Of a DNA stretch of 64,000 nucleotides, positions 14,501 through 25,382 are shown one piece after another. The translations under genes were made by a program, and so were the position numbers. Under the pieces are notes generated by a model. It was not told the DNA's origin, ran no database searches, and was given only the letters and a program-made list of their open reading frames with translations. Position 1 is the stretch's first letter, and each line of letters opens with the position of its first letter. The stretch comes from Rotaria socialis (lineage: Eukaryota; Rotifera; Eurotatoria; Philodinida; Philodinidae), in NCBI GenBank assembly GCA_905331475.1, contig CAJNYU010004415.1, positions 248,001 to 312,000 on the forward strand, in the 5' to 3' direction.

Positions 14501-15615
14501 TAAAAACCATACCTTACAAATGGACTATTTCTGTAACAGCAAGCTATCCGCTCAAAATATTTTCAGCGTATCCATAACTCCGTGGGAGCTGAATAATGGA
14601 AATAGTTTGAACGCAAAAGCAATTGAACAGCTAGTGGCCTTCCCTCTTAAGAGCATAACAATCTGCGCGTTGTTATTCGTTCTAGTTGCCCTAATGACAC
14701 CAATTATTTAATGATTATACGTAGTTTTTGCTTTGCTTTGTTTTCATCGCGTATTCGGCATGGAACATACTGAGGTGCGCTATTCATTGGTAAATTGTAT
14801 ATATTTGTCAATATGTCAGTGTCAAATCTTTCTAGCTGAAACCAATATGACGAGAGACAATCGATGATAGTATATGATCGATTCTCTAAGCCATATAACA
14901 TTCGTCGAGTTTCAACAGCAGGCGGTCCTGAGCATATCATATATATATATATATATACACAAAATCTTTTTTCTCATTTAGTAAATCGATAAATGATAGT
15001 TGACAGTCTGTCATCTTAACAAAAACAATTATGTCTGAAATAAAATTAGCGAGTTTTTTCCTATCTCCTCTGTTTCAATTCTTTTGACAACTTGAGAAAG
15101 CTATACGTGATATCTTAAGACGTATAGCGTATTACTAATCTCCTATGTCAAATCAAAATACTAGTCGCAACAAATATATTATTCCTGTTCAATTGTTCTG
15201 TTGGATTGCATTATATTCATAAACACAAACATAAGAATGAATGAAAAGGTCATTTTTGTACTTTTGTTATAAGTGCAATTAGAAAATAAATGTGTTTAAT
15301 ATTATACGAGTATGAATATACTAACAAAGACGTTTGTTCCATAGGAAGAGAGAGAGCAAGAAAAGCAACATTGAAGATAAAGAAAACGTAATTGGCCTTT
15401 TCTTTTCTGATAATAGGAATCTTTTCTCATATTCACTTACTTCCTTTATTGTTGTTGTTGTTGTTGTTGTTGGGTATTTGATTCATAAAATAATTACTAT
15501 TTCTATGCTGTTGTTCGACTATTTCAAACGATGTTGACGATGTTGATGGTCGTTGTGACCGCCCATCTGGTTTGAAAATACAGGATCTATCTGTTTGTAT
15601 GTTGCTTTTTTCCAT
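5581..15615 (-). CDS. Transmembrane adenylyl cyclase (class III, two catalytic halves)
   Basis: Makes cAMP from ATP at the plasma membrane. I join 22 exons, all phases consistent, to 1,286 residues: 15615-15441, 14927-14721, 13846-13751, 12061-11832, 11768-11394, 10970-10784, 10726-10564, 10504-10393, 10331-10204, 10129-9971, 8717-8553, 8499-8326, 8267-8049, 7995-7911, 7854-7615, 7421-7098, 7046-6891, 6834-6688, 6621-6520, 6458-6317, 5920-5823, 5757-5581. Order: cytosolic N-terminus with poly-Asn (from about 45), membrane block 1 (about 160-370), C1a (478-666), C1b, membrane block 2 (about 760-1000), C2 (1014-1286). C1a keeps both metal aspartates (YADIVNFT, D483; LGDCYYC, D527). C2 keeps EKIKTIG and [18 protein letters not shown], the adenine and transition-state residues, so it should be active. 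The start at 15615 opens exon 1 and phases link it to the core. Mammalian subtype not assigned. The 1.25-kb intron 9970-8718 holds a repeat. Confidence 0.92.
8901..9622. repeat. Dispersed hairpin-ended repeat, copy 1, with internal 196-bp tandem duplication
   Basis: Begins TTTGTGTACTCAAAAAGT and ends near CACATTTATTTATT. The same start, middle (CCATCCCTGAGG) and end occur at 24191-24546, so this is a dispersed family. The first bases can fold into a hairpin (GTGTACTC against GGGTACAC here; a perfect 8-bp stem in the other copy). The unit starting TCAAGAAATGGTTGAG at 9061 is repeated at 9257, a 196-base period, almost identical. The junction carries an N at 9255. The copy sits inside a cyclase intron (9970-8718). 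No protein similarity seen. Confidence 0.75.
12062..13750 (-). other. Long cyclase intron with microsatellites
   Basis: Non-coding intron between cyclase exons 13846-13751 and 12061-11832. It holds TTC-triplet tracts (about 12106-12125 and 13169-13216), a TG run near 13357-13374 and no recognisable exon. The short open frames here look like chance. Confidence 0.6.
13169..13216. repeat. (TTC)n microsatellite
   Basis: About 16 consecutive TTC units by eye, inside a cyclase intron. Confidence 0.85.
14024..14648. mobile_element. Non-autonomous long-TIR element, family A copy 1
   Basis: Both ends start as GAGGGAAGG-like sequence followed by TGTTCAATCGCTTTTGCGTT. The arms (about 14024-14240 and 14428-14648) are diverged inverted repeats of roughly 200 bases, sharing for example CAAAATATTTTCAGCGTA (right arm) with its complement in the left arm. 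The centre contains no transposase-like frame. A second copy of nearly equal length is at 39704-40327. This copy lies in the cyclase intron between exons 14927-14721 and 13846-13751. Target-site duplications are not obvious. I see a MITE-like or foldback DNA element; the superfamily is not assigned. Confidence 0.8.
15448..15473 (-). repeat. Coding trinucleotide repeat (poly-Asn) in cyclase exon 1
   Basis: A run of TTG triplets on the + strand reads as seven AAC codons plus AAT on the cyclase strand, giving eight asparagines just before the first donor site (GTAAGTG at 15440). Length variation here would change the cytosolic N-terminus in frame. Confidence 0.7.
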
Positions 15616-16441
15616 CTTCACAAATTTTCTCTGAATGATGTCTAAAAATAATTATAGTAAAGTTTTTGAGAAGCTTTCCCCCTCTGTTTCTCTCTCTTCT
15701 ATTCTACTTGAGAATGTGTCTTTTTTGCAAAAGGAGCGACAAGATAAATTGAGCGTAAAATACTTTAATGAGAACTAGTGCTAGCGTCTCGTTTCTTAAT
15801 TACAATTCAGTCTTGTAATAAATTGAGTATACGATCAACAGAAACAGAGATTCTCAGTTGGGATTCTTTTATTTGCTGAAAAACAAAAATATCCTACTAA
15901 TGATATTAAAAGAAACAAGTTGACCCTCGGAAAGATTATGATATAAGATAAAAATGCATGGAAATTATTAAATATCATTTTTCTTTAATAAATATGTTGC
16001 CGATAGAGTTTTGACGAAAAAAAAATGAAAGAATAATATTCACTATTTATATCTAACTTTCTCTCTCTCTCTTTTTTTCATCTGACAAAAAAGAAGAATA
16101 TAATAAGATTGCATCTTGTTTTTGTTCATTCTTCTGTCTCTCTCTTCTGCTTCTTCTCCTACTCCTTGCCTTCATTAGTAGATAAGATATTACTAAGAAA
16201 AATCCGAACTGTCGTAAGACTGACAAAAGAGATTTCAAAAAAATGGAAAAGATGTTGATGAGAAAGAAGGCGAAAAGAAGATAAAAAAAAGAAAAATGAT
16301 GCTAGCTACACTCTTCTATGTAGAAGACTGTAGTACGTTCATGCTTACCGGACGTAGTCCTTTATCTTTTGATGATCTATATCAATGCAAACTATTTTGT
16401 TGAAGTATTCCTTTTTGTCTCCTTCACTTCGGTTCTATTAC

Positions 16442-16480
<39 letters not shown>

Positions 16481-16710
16481 TTTTTAACAATGCTAACAAT
16501 AGTTTTCATAGTCGGACATAGCTATATATTGTTTATGAGTGTATACAAGTTATATATTCCTTTTCCTTTATTGATTAGAAATATTCTATTAATAATTAAC
16601 ATTTAAAAAAAACAACACAACACATTACGTTGATGTAACACTTGAAAACAAAAATAAAATCAAAGGGAAAAATAATTCAGACAAGTAGTGTTTTTCTTGT
16701 AATGTGCTCA
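15616..16710. other. Intergenic: cyclase upstream region and transporter 3' flank
   Basis: No exon recognised. It should contain the promoter of the leftward cyclase (right of 15615) and the 3' end of the leftward BT1 transporter. A CT-rich tract lies at about 16061-16078 and an ATT/TTA microsatellite at about 16436-16480. Confidence 0.5.
16436..16480. repeat. (ATT)n microsatellite
   Basis: About 14 ATT/TTA units in an intergenic stretch; one reading frame shows poly-Tyr, which is a by-product of the repeat. Confidence 0.85.
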
Positions 16711-19700
16711 TCAGGTCGTTGAACTATTGGCGTCTTTGTCGTTGAGTTCTTCATTTTCTACAGTGTCTATTCGTTTTTCCACAACATCATAATAATGATA
16801 TTTATCATTACTTTCATCGTCATCATCATCATCGAGTGTTGATCCAATGCCATGTTCACCAATATGACATGTTGCTAATATTGTTGTGCCAATCCAAGCA
16901 ATGGCTATGATAATGAGAGCAATAAAACCTAGATATTCATATATAATTGAACCCAGCCAATCGCCTGTCGCCACTCCAAAATTAATACACGACACAAATA
17001 ATGCGAACAGAGTTCCTTCGATATTTCTCGGACAAGATTTTGCTGCTAGATGAAGTAATGCTAAATTTGTTATTTCGGAACAAAAGCCTGTGAATATAGC
17101 AACAAATATTGATGTTATTTTATCTGTTGCAAAAAGATAGGATGCAATGGCAAACAATCGCATTACAATTGCAATGCGAAGTACACGTTTTGTTGGATGA
17201 TGAGAAAACACTGATAGATAAATGAGTGCCGATAAAATTCCACAACCATTATAGATTGTATTTAATATTGAAACATAAAACGGATCAAATTGTAGTATAT
17301 CACGGTAATAGTAAAATAATGCTGTTTTTAATTGTGGCGATGCCGAATAAACAAATAGGAAAATCGTTATAATCCAAAATCGTTTATATTGAAATATTCG
17401 TGATAAAACTGACCATGTTTGGACAAAATTATTTTTATTGAATTTTCGCCGACGTTCTCGTACTGCAATCAATGTTGCAAAAAATAAAATTATCGGACAA
17501 AGAGAAGCAATTAAAAAAATATATTTATTAGAGTTTTGATGATTTCTTAAAATTTTCATTGTATGATTATTTATTGTTTGATTATTATATTGCAATGCTG
17601 TTGAGCTCGACGACGCAAGAATACCAGCTGGTATTTGCGAAATAGTTGAAGCAAGTTTAGCTGATGTTTGTTGAATGCCTTGTAATGTACCAATCAAGGC
17701 CAACGGTCGGCCAAGTGAAATCATCAGCGCATCAACTAAATATAAGATGTTTTCTGTTTGAACTCACGTGCCATCATTTTGAAGGAGAATTTCTAGCAAA
17801 AGAGAGACCTTGTTTTGCTCAAGCATGCGCAGAAGAAAAAAACGATTTTTGACACGATTAGACAAGTTCCTTGAGGCATGTTTAAGATTGTATTATTAGT
17901 GAAAAAGATGTACAAGTTACAGTAGGCTAAATATTGGCAAAAATACCCGTTTATATATATGAAGTGCCTGATCTATGAAAGTTCAATTTTAGACTTGTAA
18001 CATAAATTTTAATTTGATTAATTAAGGCTTGAGATTTATCCCATTAAAAACTAGAATCTGATTGAAACCATTCTTAATCAAATATGAAGTCTTTTTCGGA
18101 TGTTTCCGATAGAGCTATGTCGTCGGAATCGTATTATTCAGCCTTGGAAAAAAATGAAGCGAAAACAAATGCTGAAGAATGATTTTCCTATGTAGCGTTT
18201 ATAATAGAGAAATGAAAGTTATTAGCCAAACTTCTATCGATTGCTGATGGCTGTCGTGCCTTGAATTGTTTTTCGGATTTTTCCGTCATAGATTATCTGA
18301 TATAAATAGATTGTAGCTCATGAAGTTAAATGTGACCATGGCCTTCACTGTAGAACGAACTTATTAATAGAATAGCTTAATTGAAAACGCTATTCTATTA
18401 GAGCTATTCATTTCATTGAACAGATAATTCTATCGTAAATTGCATTAGTATCAGATAATTTCTATTGTGTATTTGCACAATCTATATTAATGAATCGTTT
18501 GAGAGAAGATAAAAAACAACATTATGAATGCTAAATATTAAAAAATAGGAGTTGGAAATAACCAATGATTTGCAAGCTGGTTTTGTAGAAATTTTCAATT
18601 ATTCTCTATTTTTTTTATAAAAGTATCTGACATGATTTCTCTTGCAATTAATCCATAAAGAAAACAGAGTTCTATACGAAGATCGCTCTTTTAATTTGCA
18701 AAAAAACATTTTTCAAGGGTGAAGTAGTCTATCGAGTATTCTATGGTAGTCATCATTAATGTTTGTATTCTCTCAATCTAATAACAAAGCTAACAATGTC
18801 GACCGACGTTACTTATCATGTATTATAACATAATCAATATATCACTGACAGTTATATTGAACTGCTGCACTGCTATTTTTCATATTCAATTAGATAAAAC
18901 ACACTGTAATCATCGATATTTTTATCTAAAACACTCCACAATGATAGACCCTCGAAAGACTACTTATAGTTCTCGAAATATACTTTTTTGTATTCAAACA
19001 TAATATGGAACTATAATCTCGAATTTCCTGTGCTATCTTTCTAGCATATGTAAAGGCAGACTCATCACAAGGAATTTTGTATGAACGATTATTTTATCGC
19101 TGTGAAATTCTATCGTGTAAATATTCATGTAAGAAATCAATTTTTCATAGAATAAATATTGATTAGTAGCTGGCTTGAATTTTTATTATTATTAGAAGGA
19201 TTACTACCGAAATATCTGCTGAAGCCTTATCTGTTGTCGTAGCCTTCTTTTTCTCTTTCTCTTTCTCTTGCACTACAAACGAGTTCGAAATTACTAACAA
19301 TCTTTTGATCAAGCCTCAAGACTTCCATGCAAATGCATCAACATAAAACAAACAAGAACAAAAGTAAACCAAATAGAAACTAAAATTTGCTTATCGTCAT
19401 TATGACTGAGCAAATTTTTAAACGCCCTAGTTTCTGTTATGTTACTTTCTGTGAGTTGAGTACATTCTTTTATTTGTATTTCAACTTAACCAAGAATGCA
19501 TTGAGTACTTGCCGCAGTGATATTTTTTTCGTTGCTTGATCAATATTATATCAGAAAGAAAAAAATAAACAACGAGTATACGATAACATTACTTTGATAA
19601 TAAATTGACCTCATTACTCGCACATATCTATCGAAAACACATCCATCATTATTACTGTCTATCTAGCCGTAAAAACAAACGATTCTTTTAACTTAGAAAT

Positions 19701-20318
19701 TCCATTAAACTAATCTTCTACGTAGTTATAGACAACAAAGAAAAAAAATAGATGGATAATCGTTCTTACTCAGAACATCATTGAACGCCAATGAGAATGC
19801 TGCTAAAACACAAAATATTAATAAATAATTGTATTCTGTTGGAGCAAAATAAAGAGCGATCCATGCACATAAATTAAGCACCGTCGTTATGAGAAGATAG
19901 ACAAGTCGATGGTAGCCGCATATTGGCACAAAATCACTTAGAATTCCATAGAGTGGTTTAATTGACCAACTTGAAAATATAAATAAACGAGAATATATGT
20001 TTTTTTAAATTTTTCTTAGAAATTTTCAACTTACGTTATTGTACACGAAAAGAAAAAGGTGCCCATTTGAGATGGTGAAAGTTGGAGTTTATCTTTTAAG
20101 ACAGTTTGTAACGGTAAATTAACAAAGCCCGATGCTATATCGGTTATGCCTTGAACAAAATAAGCGAGTGCAAAATAAATTGCACTACAAAGAAGTGAAC
20201 GAGTGCAGAGAATTCGCATGCATTTATTTGTTGAATAATCTTTTGCACTATCAGTGGTTGTTGACGTTGGTTCATCAATAGATTTCGATCTTTCACTGGA
20301 CATTTCAATCGAACTCAT
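16711..20318 (-). CDS. BT1/FBT-family folate-biopterin-type transporter (MFS)
   Basis: Predicted 12-helix membrane carrier of the BT1 (folate-biopterin) branch of the major facilitator superfamily. Three exons, 20318-20035, 19969-19770 and 17735-16711, join in phase to 502 residues. Family marks: YFVQGITDIASGFVNLPLQ, LKDKLQLSPSQMGTFF, TWSIKPLYGILSDFVPICGYHR and AFNDVLIDALMISLGRP, followed by a stretch with LQGIQQTSAKLAST; then repeated hydrophobic segments. The N-terminus is a Ser/Thr-rich cytosolic tail of about 45 residues and the C-terminus is acidic (run of six Asp). I chose the start at 20318, which opens MSSIEMSSERSK; an in-frame upstream start is possible. Intron 2 is about 2 kb (17736-19769) with no recognisable content. 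Substrate (folate, biopterin or another pteridine) is inferred from the family only. The family is best known from trypanosomatids, plants, apicomplexans and cyanobacteria, so its origin here deserves a tree. Confidence 0.85.
17736..19769 (-). other. 2-kb intron of the BT1 transporter
   Basis: AT-rich sequence with no exon, RNA gene or repeat copy that I can recognise. Splice sites: acceptor TTTAG at its left end, donor GTAAG at its right end (minus strand). Confidence 0.5.
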
Positions 20319-21818
20319 TGTTGATTTATAAAAGAATCTAGAGATGAATTCATTCGAGTAAATACACAAATATGAGCTTTAAATACACTAGTTCAATTTA
20401 TATATTGTCGATTAATTCGATAATTTAGTTATGAGCGACACTCATGTTTTTGTTTCTCCTTCGTCGTCATGCAACACGAACTATGAGTGTGCTCGTCGTG
20501 ACGGAAAAATACTTTATCGAGACATATCTTATACTCACGTAGAACAAATAACATTTTTATTTGTTTATTTGTTCTTCGTTCTCTCTCATTTGTGATTATC
20601 CAATCGTAACCAATCAGATGACAAATACAGGTTGTTACACACCCCTTGACGTATTTTATCGAAGACACGATTGGCATTAATCAGAACGAAACAGAATCAA
20701 CTACTATATAGATCCTACACTTATTTATCACAACTAAATATATCACTCGAGTATTTACGCAACTATTCATCAAGTTTGCTCGAATAATAACATCTAACTA
20801 TTATTATTTACTTTGAATGTTTTAAAATGAATCATTGAAAGGAAAATACAAGAACGCTTTCATGCTGATGTCAAGTATCTAACGATAAGCATTCATTTTA
20901 AGCACACATTTTGACAAGTGGAACTCGAAATATGAAATACTGAATGGTTATAACCTGCATATTTTGTGTTTTAATGAATCAATGAAAGAAAACTTATAAA
21001 AGAATATAAAAGCAAAGTGAATATTGAAAGAAAAAAAGCAAACCGGTAGCATCACATTCTATGCTACAAGAAACATCAGCGGTCTGTTTTGGCTAAAGAA
21101 GTAAAAGAATAAGAAAATGTTTTGTAGAAAAAGCAAAAAAGAAGTGGAAATTAAAGAAACCGACATAAATGAGTCGAGTCCAGGATGAGTTGATGTTTCA
21201 CAGTATCATCAATAATCATATCGCTCTGTTGTTTGTGTATGTTGTGGGTTTTTATTTCCATCCGAACTGATTATATAATCACATTTTGCATTGACATGCT
21301 ATGTATACTTGTTATTTCCGTGCATCACACCGAGGTTTTTGTATTCACGACAGAAATGCGTGTTTGTATGCTTTGTTTTTTATATAGAATAGTAGCTCGA
21401 GAAATTTTTCTGTAAACTTTTTACGCAAAAATAAAAATTTTTTGCTTCTGACAGAGGGAAAAACAAAGATTATTTTTGTTATTTGATTCAATAGATAATA
21501 TGCTAGCTATAAATTTGCAATTTACTGTTGAGAAGACCTGAATATTTGAGATATTTTATTAACAAGAAAAAAAATTTAAAAGCATTCGCTCTTTCTATAT
21601 ATACACGGTCGACAATGATCTCAAAAAAAAAACATATCATATGAGCACTGAAAACAATCCGTGATACAATAGGAAGAATTTTTGCTTTTTGCAAAAAGAA
21701 ATCATTTTTAATTACAATTTTTTTCTCGATAAAGTTTCAGGAAAAGTCAACATTGACTTTTTAGAATAATATTTTCTCAAAAATGATTATTCAAATATTT
21801 CTAAGGCAAAAAAAAAAT
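20319..21818. other. Intergenic stretch
   Basis: No supported gene. It should hold the transporter promoter and the 3' flank of the bHLH gene. Short open frames (for example around 20429-20677 and 21233-21415) lack splice logic or family resemblance. Confidence 0.5.
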
Positions 21819-22292
21819 CTATTCAATATCATCATATACTTGTCCTTCGTACGTCGTGAGTCGCGTTCGTCGACGTAAACGTTGTCCTCGTCGTCTTGCT
21901 ACAATGAGGGAATCGTGTTGAATATATGATGGTGGTGATAATGTGGCCGTTGATGATGACGACGGTGGGGATAATAGTTGATGTGGGTATTGTTTTTTTG
22001 TTCCATTCGAATCGAGAATTTGCGTTAGACAAGTTATATAATGAATAGCAAGACGAAGTGTCGCTATTTTTGATAAACGTTGATGATCATGTAAATTAGC
22101 TTTCGGTACAACACGACGTAGTTCGTCGAATGCTTCATTTAATGCATGCATGCGATTGCGTTCACGTATGGTTGGCGGCGGTGGTGCTATGGCTGGTGGT
22201 ATTATTGTGGGAATCGTAGAAGATCTCATCGATGCATTTGACATCGCTGTCGTTGATGGTATAAAAGGCCATGTATCAACATTTTCATCCAT
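21819..22292 (-). CDS. Basic helix-loop-helix transcription factor
   Basis: Single-exon gene of 157 residues. A Pro-rich N-terminal region (about 25-41) leads straight into a basic region [18 protein letters not shown] (about 43-60), a short loop ([12 protein letters not shown]) and helix 2 [18 protein letters not shown] (about 72-89). The E and R residues that contact an E-box (RER..R) are present. The tail after the domain is Ser/Pro-rich with a basic [12 protein letters not shown] patch. The pattern is that of tissue-specific class II factors (PTF1A, FER3L, bHLHA9, OLIG neighbourhood); I cannot choose between them. DNA binding in the nucleus, probably with an E-protein partner, is inferred from the family. 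The start at 22292 gives MDENVDTW and lies in a plausible context; no intron is seen. Confidence 0.85.
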   Translation of the reverse strand: MDENVDTWPFIPSTTAMSNASMRSSTIPTIIPPAIAPPPPTIRERNRMHALNEAFDELRRVVPKANLHDHQRLSKIATLRLAIHYITCLTQILDSNGTKKQYPHQLLSPPSSSSTATLSPPSYIQHDSLIVARRRGQRLRRRTRLTTYEGQVYDDIE

Positions 22293-24190
22293 CTTTTATT
22301 GCGATTTTTAAGAAAATGACAGAAATCATACTCGTAGAAAGAATTTGTTTTCTTTTTCTTGACTAGGAAGTCTCTCTGATTGGATATCTAATTGATAGAT
22401 AAAAATAATGTCGATAAACAGATATGAAGATATATTGAATCTATAAAGACTCATCGATTGCTAATTGTATGGCAGGCGAAGAAGAAAAAAAATAATGTTT
22501 ATCTTTCAACAATCAGAATGAATGATCTGGTCAGTGATGCGACACAAATAAACTCGATTGTATATTATAGAGAATAGGCAAAAGAATAATGCTTTTCTTT
22601 CTGCTTGATTCAATATAGCGAATGATTCTACTTGAATGACTTGACTGAGATAAGATATTCGATTTATTCCTTTTGGATATGTCTGATGATGGAATATATT
22701 TTATTAATACATGTAGATAACACAGTGAGCAGAAATGCTCTCTTATTTCTTTATTAAACCGATGATTCATCATGTTTAACATCTCATTCGATTCGCATTT
22801 TTATGTTTAATAATGTCAAATTTCGTTCGATATCTTTCAAGTTTTGTATTCTCAGTTGCTTTTAAGTGCGTTTTGTATGGTTCTATGATCTGCTACATGC
22901 TCCCTTAAGAGACTACTATATGCGAAATTACAATAAATTATTTGAAGGAATTTTTTTCCGCTTGAAAATTGGATCGAATTTGATGAAATAAGAATGTTCT
23001 AGAATTTCTAAAGATTCGACAAAAACAAACCAAGTGCAAATCACTCAAAGTAATTTAGTTATTTAATATGGAATCAATACGACGTTTTATAGTTCGATAG
23101 TTCTCACTACGGAAAAATAATATTACTATATACAGAAGCTACGCGGGTCTCAAATTTGAAGCGCAAAAATTTCCAACAAGCTGCCAGTATTATTGGGTCA
23201 TGATCGGTACTTTTGAATGATTGGAAGAGATGTAGAGTTTTGCTTGTAAAGAAATATATTAAAATCAAAGTCATTTTGTCAAATGAAAGGGTGCATAAAT
23301 TAACAATTCATTAATAATTGTAATCGACTATCAACACAAGTTTTATAATAAAAAAATGCAGCATAGATGTTTTATATAAATGAAACCTCAATGATTTCTG
23401 TAGCTGAATGCTTCGAGTAACGAGTCTACAGGCAAAAACTTGTTCGACAATATTCAAAAATCATCTTCTGATGAACTAGGCCGTCATGAATATCATGACT
23501 TCACAGTCTCATAGGAAAATAATGAAATACTTCATAATAATATTGTTAAATTTGATTCATGCCTCGTATAAACCGGGGATTTAAAACTTTCGCATCAATG
23601 AAGAAAAATTCCTATTGAGTTTCAAACAGTACACTCCCATAGATCGATGGAGCCAAGCTAAAACTGTTCAATATCGAACAACCAGCGTTCCGATTGCTGA
23701 TACATAGTTCTCATGTGACCGATATATTATCTTGAAATTTTCACTCAAAACATAGTTTGCACTTAAGCTATTGAGTTTCCAAATTACTATAATTTACGTA
23801 TGATGTCTATACCAAGTAATTGTCGGTTTTTAGAAATTCGATATTTCATACACAAAATACTCTTTTCAGGGTAACACTTCTCAGATATCACTAAAACAAA
23901 GCTAATTAGACTGCAAAGACATTCTTGCAGATCCAACACTCAAGAATTTCCTTAAAAGTAAAAATAAATGTATGGGAAATAGTTTGCTGTTGTTAAATGC
24001 CCGAAAAAACAAATATTCAAATCAATTTTGCCCATAATATAATTTCTAAAAAATAGAATAAAACTTTTTAAATGTAGAAAAATGATTCAATTTTTACAAA
24101 ACATTGTATTATAGGTTACATTTTGTGTTCATGCCAAAGAAAAAACATTCGCGAATCGCTTCACCACCTGTTACTAGTATAATTAATCAT
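22293..24190. other. Intergenic stretch
   Basis: Upstream of the bHLH gene. AT-rich, no gene, RNA or repeat recognised. Confidence 0.45.
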
Positions 24191-24546
24191 TTTGTGTACT
24201 CAAAAAGTGAGTACACTTTAGATTCGGTCAGTGTGCCCGTCCGGGCCGTTAACACGATAACTCTTGAAAGCCTCATCCAATTGCCATGAAATTTTGTACA
24301 CAGAATAAACTCATCAATATCTCAGCCGAGTTCGAAGATGAGAAGGATCTGTCAAGAAATGGCTGAGTTATCGAAAACATTGTCATTATTGACCAGACCA
24401 TCCCTGAGGGCGAGGGGGGGGGGGGTACACGAATTTTTTCAAAAAAAAAATTTTTCTCAGAATTATTCACAACATATATAAATCGACTCATTTTTTGCAG
24501 TACACGTAACAATCGGATGCAAATCCGATGTTTCCGCATTTATTTT
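24191..24546. repeat. Dispersed hairpin-ended repeat, copy 2
   Basis: Shorter relative of the element at 8901-9622. Both open with TTTGTGTACTCAAAAAGT, share the GC-rich GTGTGCCCGTCCGG-type block, the CCATCCCTGAGG block and the end with TTTTTGCAGTA and CGCATTTATTT. This copy has a perfect stem GTGTACTC/GAGTACAC at its left end and lacks the tandem duplication and part of the right half. A run of about 13 G spans 24414-24426. It ends about 70 bases from the stop of the heat-shock gene. Confidence 0.75.
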
Positions 24547-24614
24547 TTCCATATTCAAAAATTTATTTTAATAATCTATCAAATACAGATATAAATACAT
24601 TGATAGTTTCATAA

Positions 24615-25382
24615 TTAATACAGCACTGAATTAAGTAACGGTATATCAATAACAAGTACTCCATTTTCCATAACGTGCGATGAAACATTATATTTATCAA
24701 TACCGTCTGGTAAACGAATGCATTGACTAAATTGTTTATCTTCATTCTTTATTGTATGAAGGATAAACTTTTTTCGTCCTTGTACTAATAGAGTATAATC
24801 AACTAAACGTACAGATAGTTCATCGGCTTCATATCCACGTGTATCGATTTTTAATATGATTTTTTTTCCATTTGGCGTAAATGTTGGATGAAAATCTGAT
24901 TGTAAAAAATTTGCTATATTAAATTTAGAAGAAGTTTCAAGAGATTGACGATATTCAATATCACCAAGACTACCTGTTTGTTTCGGCACTGTTATTGGTG
25001 GTGGTCGTCGTGTTGTCTGCAGATTTGACTTCAACACGTCGCCACACGAATATGATCGAGTGGTTTGTCTTACTGGTTGATCCACTGTTTCTAATAATTC
25101 TTCATGTAAATGTTTTATAGCGTCGTTAACTCTTAACATAGGTATATCAATAGTTAATATACCTGTATTTCGAATAACAGAACGTATTTTATCAACATCA
25201 GCACCGAGAGGTATAGGAAATGTTTTAACTAATTCTTTACGGAAAAAATTGTCTGTTGCAAATTGATCAAGATGTAGTGCATGTACAAGCAGTGTATTAT
25301 CACGTCGAAGTTTGACAGTTACTTCACCACGAGAAAATTCAGAAATATTTATTTCAATACGAGTTGTTTCTGATGGCTGCAT
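24615..25382 (-). CDS. Small heat-shock protein with two alpha-crystallin domains
   Basis: ATP-independent chaperone of the alpha-crystallin/Hsp20 family, expected to hold unfolding proteins in the cytosol. Intronless, 255 residues. Domain 1 runs from about residue 6 to 85 (INISEFSRGEVTVKLRRDN ... FPIPLGADVDKIRS ... GILTIDIPML). A linker of about 75 residues follows, with a Pro-rich PPPITVPK. Domain 2 runs from about 168 to 252 (ILKIDTRGYEADELSVRL ... IRLPDGIDKYNVSS ... GVLVIDIPLL). Each ends in the typical G-x-L-x-I-D-I-P strand. An N-terminal arm is almost absent and no I-x-I tail motif is evident. Double-domain members are known in flatworms and some other invertebrates; most family members have one domain. 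The start at 25382 is the first Met and leaves a complete first domain. Confidence 0.9.
   Translation of the reverse strand: MQPSETTRIEINISEFSRGEVTVKLRRDNTLLVHALHLDQFATDNFFRKELVKTFPIPLGADVDKIRSVIRNTGILTIDIPMLRVNDAIKHLHEELLETVDQPVRQTTRSYSCGDVLKSNLQTTRRPPPITVPKQTGSLGDIEYRQSLETSSKFNIANFLQSDFHPTFTPNGKKIILKIDTRGYEADELSVRLVDYTLLVQGRKKFILHTIKNEDKQFSQCIRLPDGIDKYNVSSHVMENGVLVIDIPLLNSVLY

Noticed and set aside
14094..14711. Open frames on both strands
   Set aside because: They lie in and beside the arms of the long-TIR element and have no protein family.
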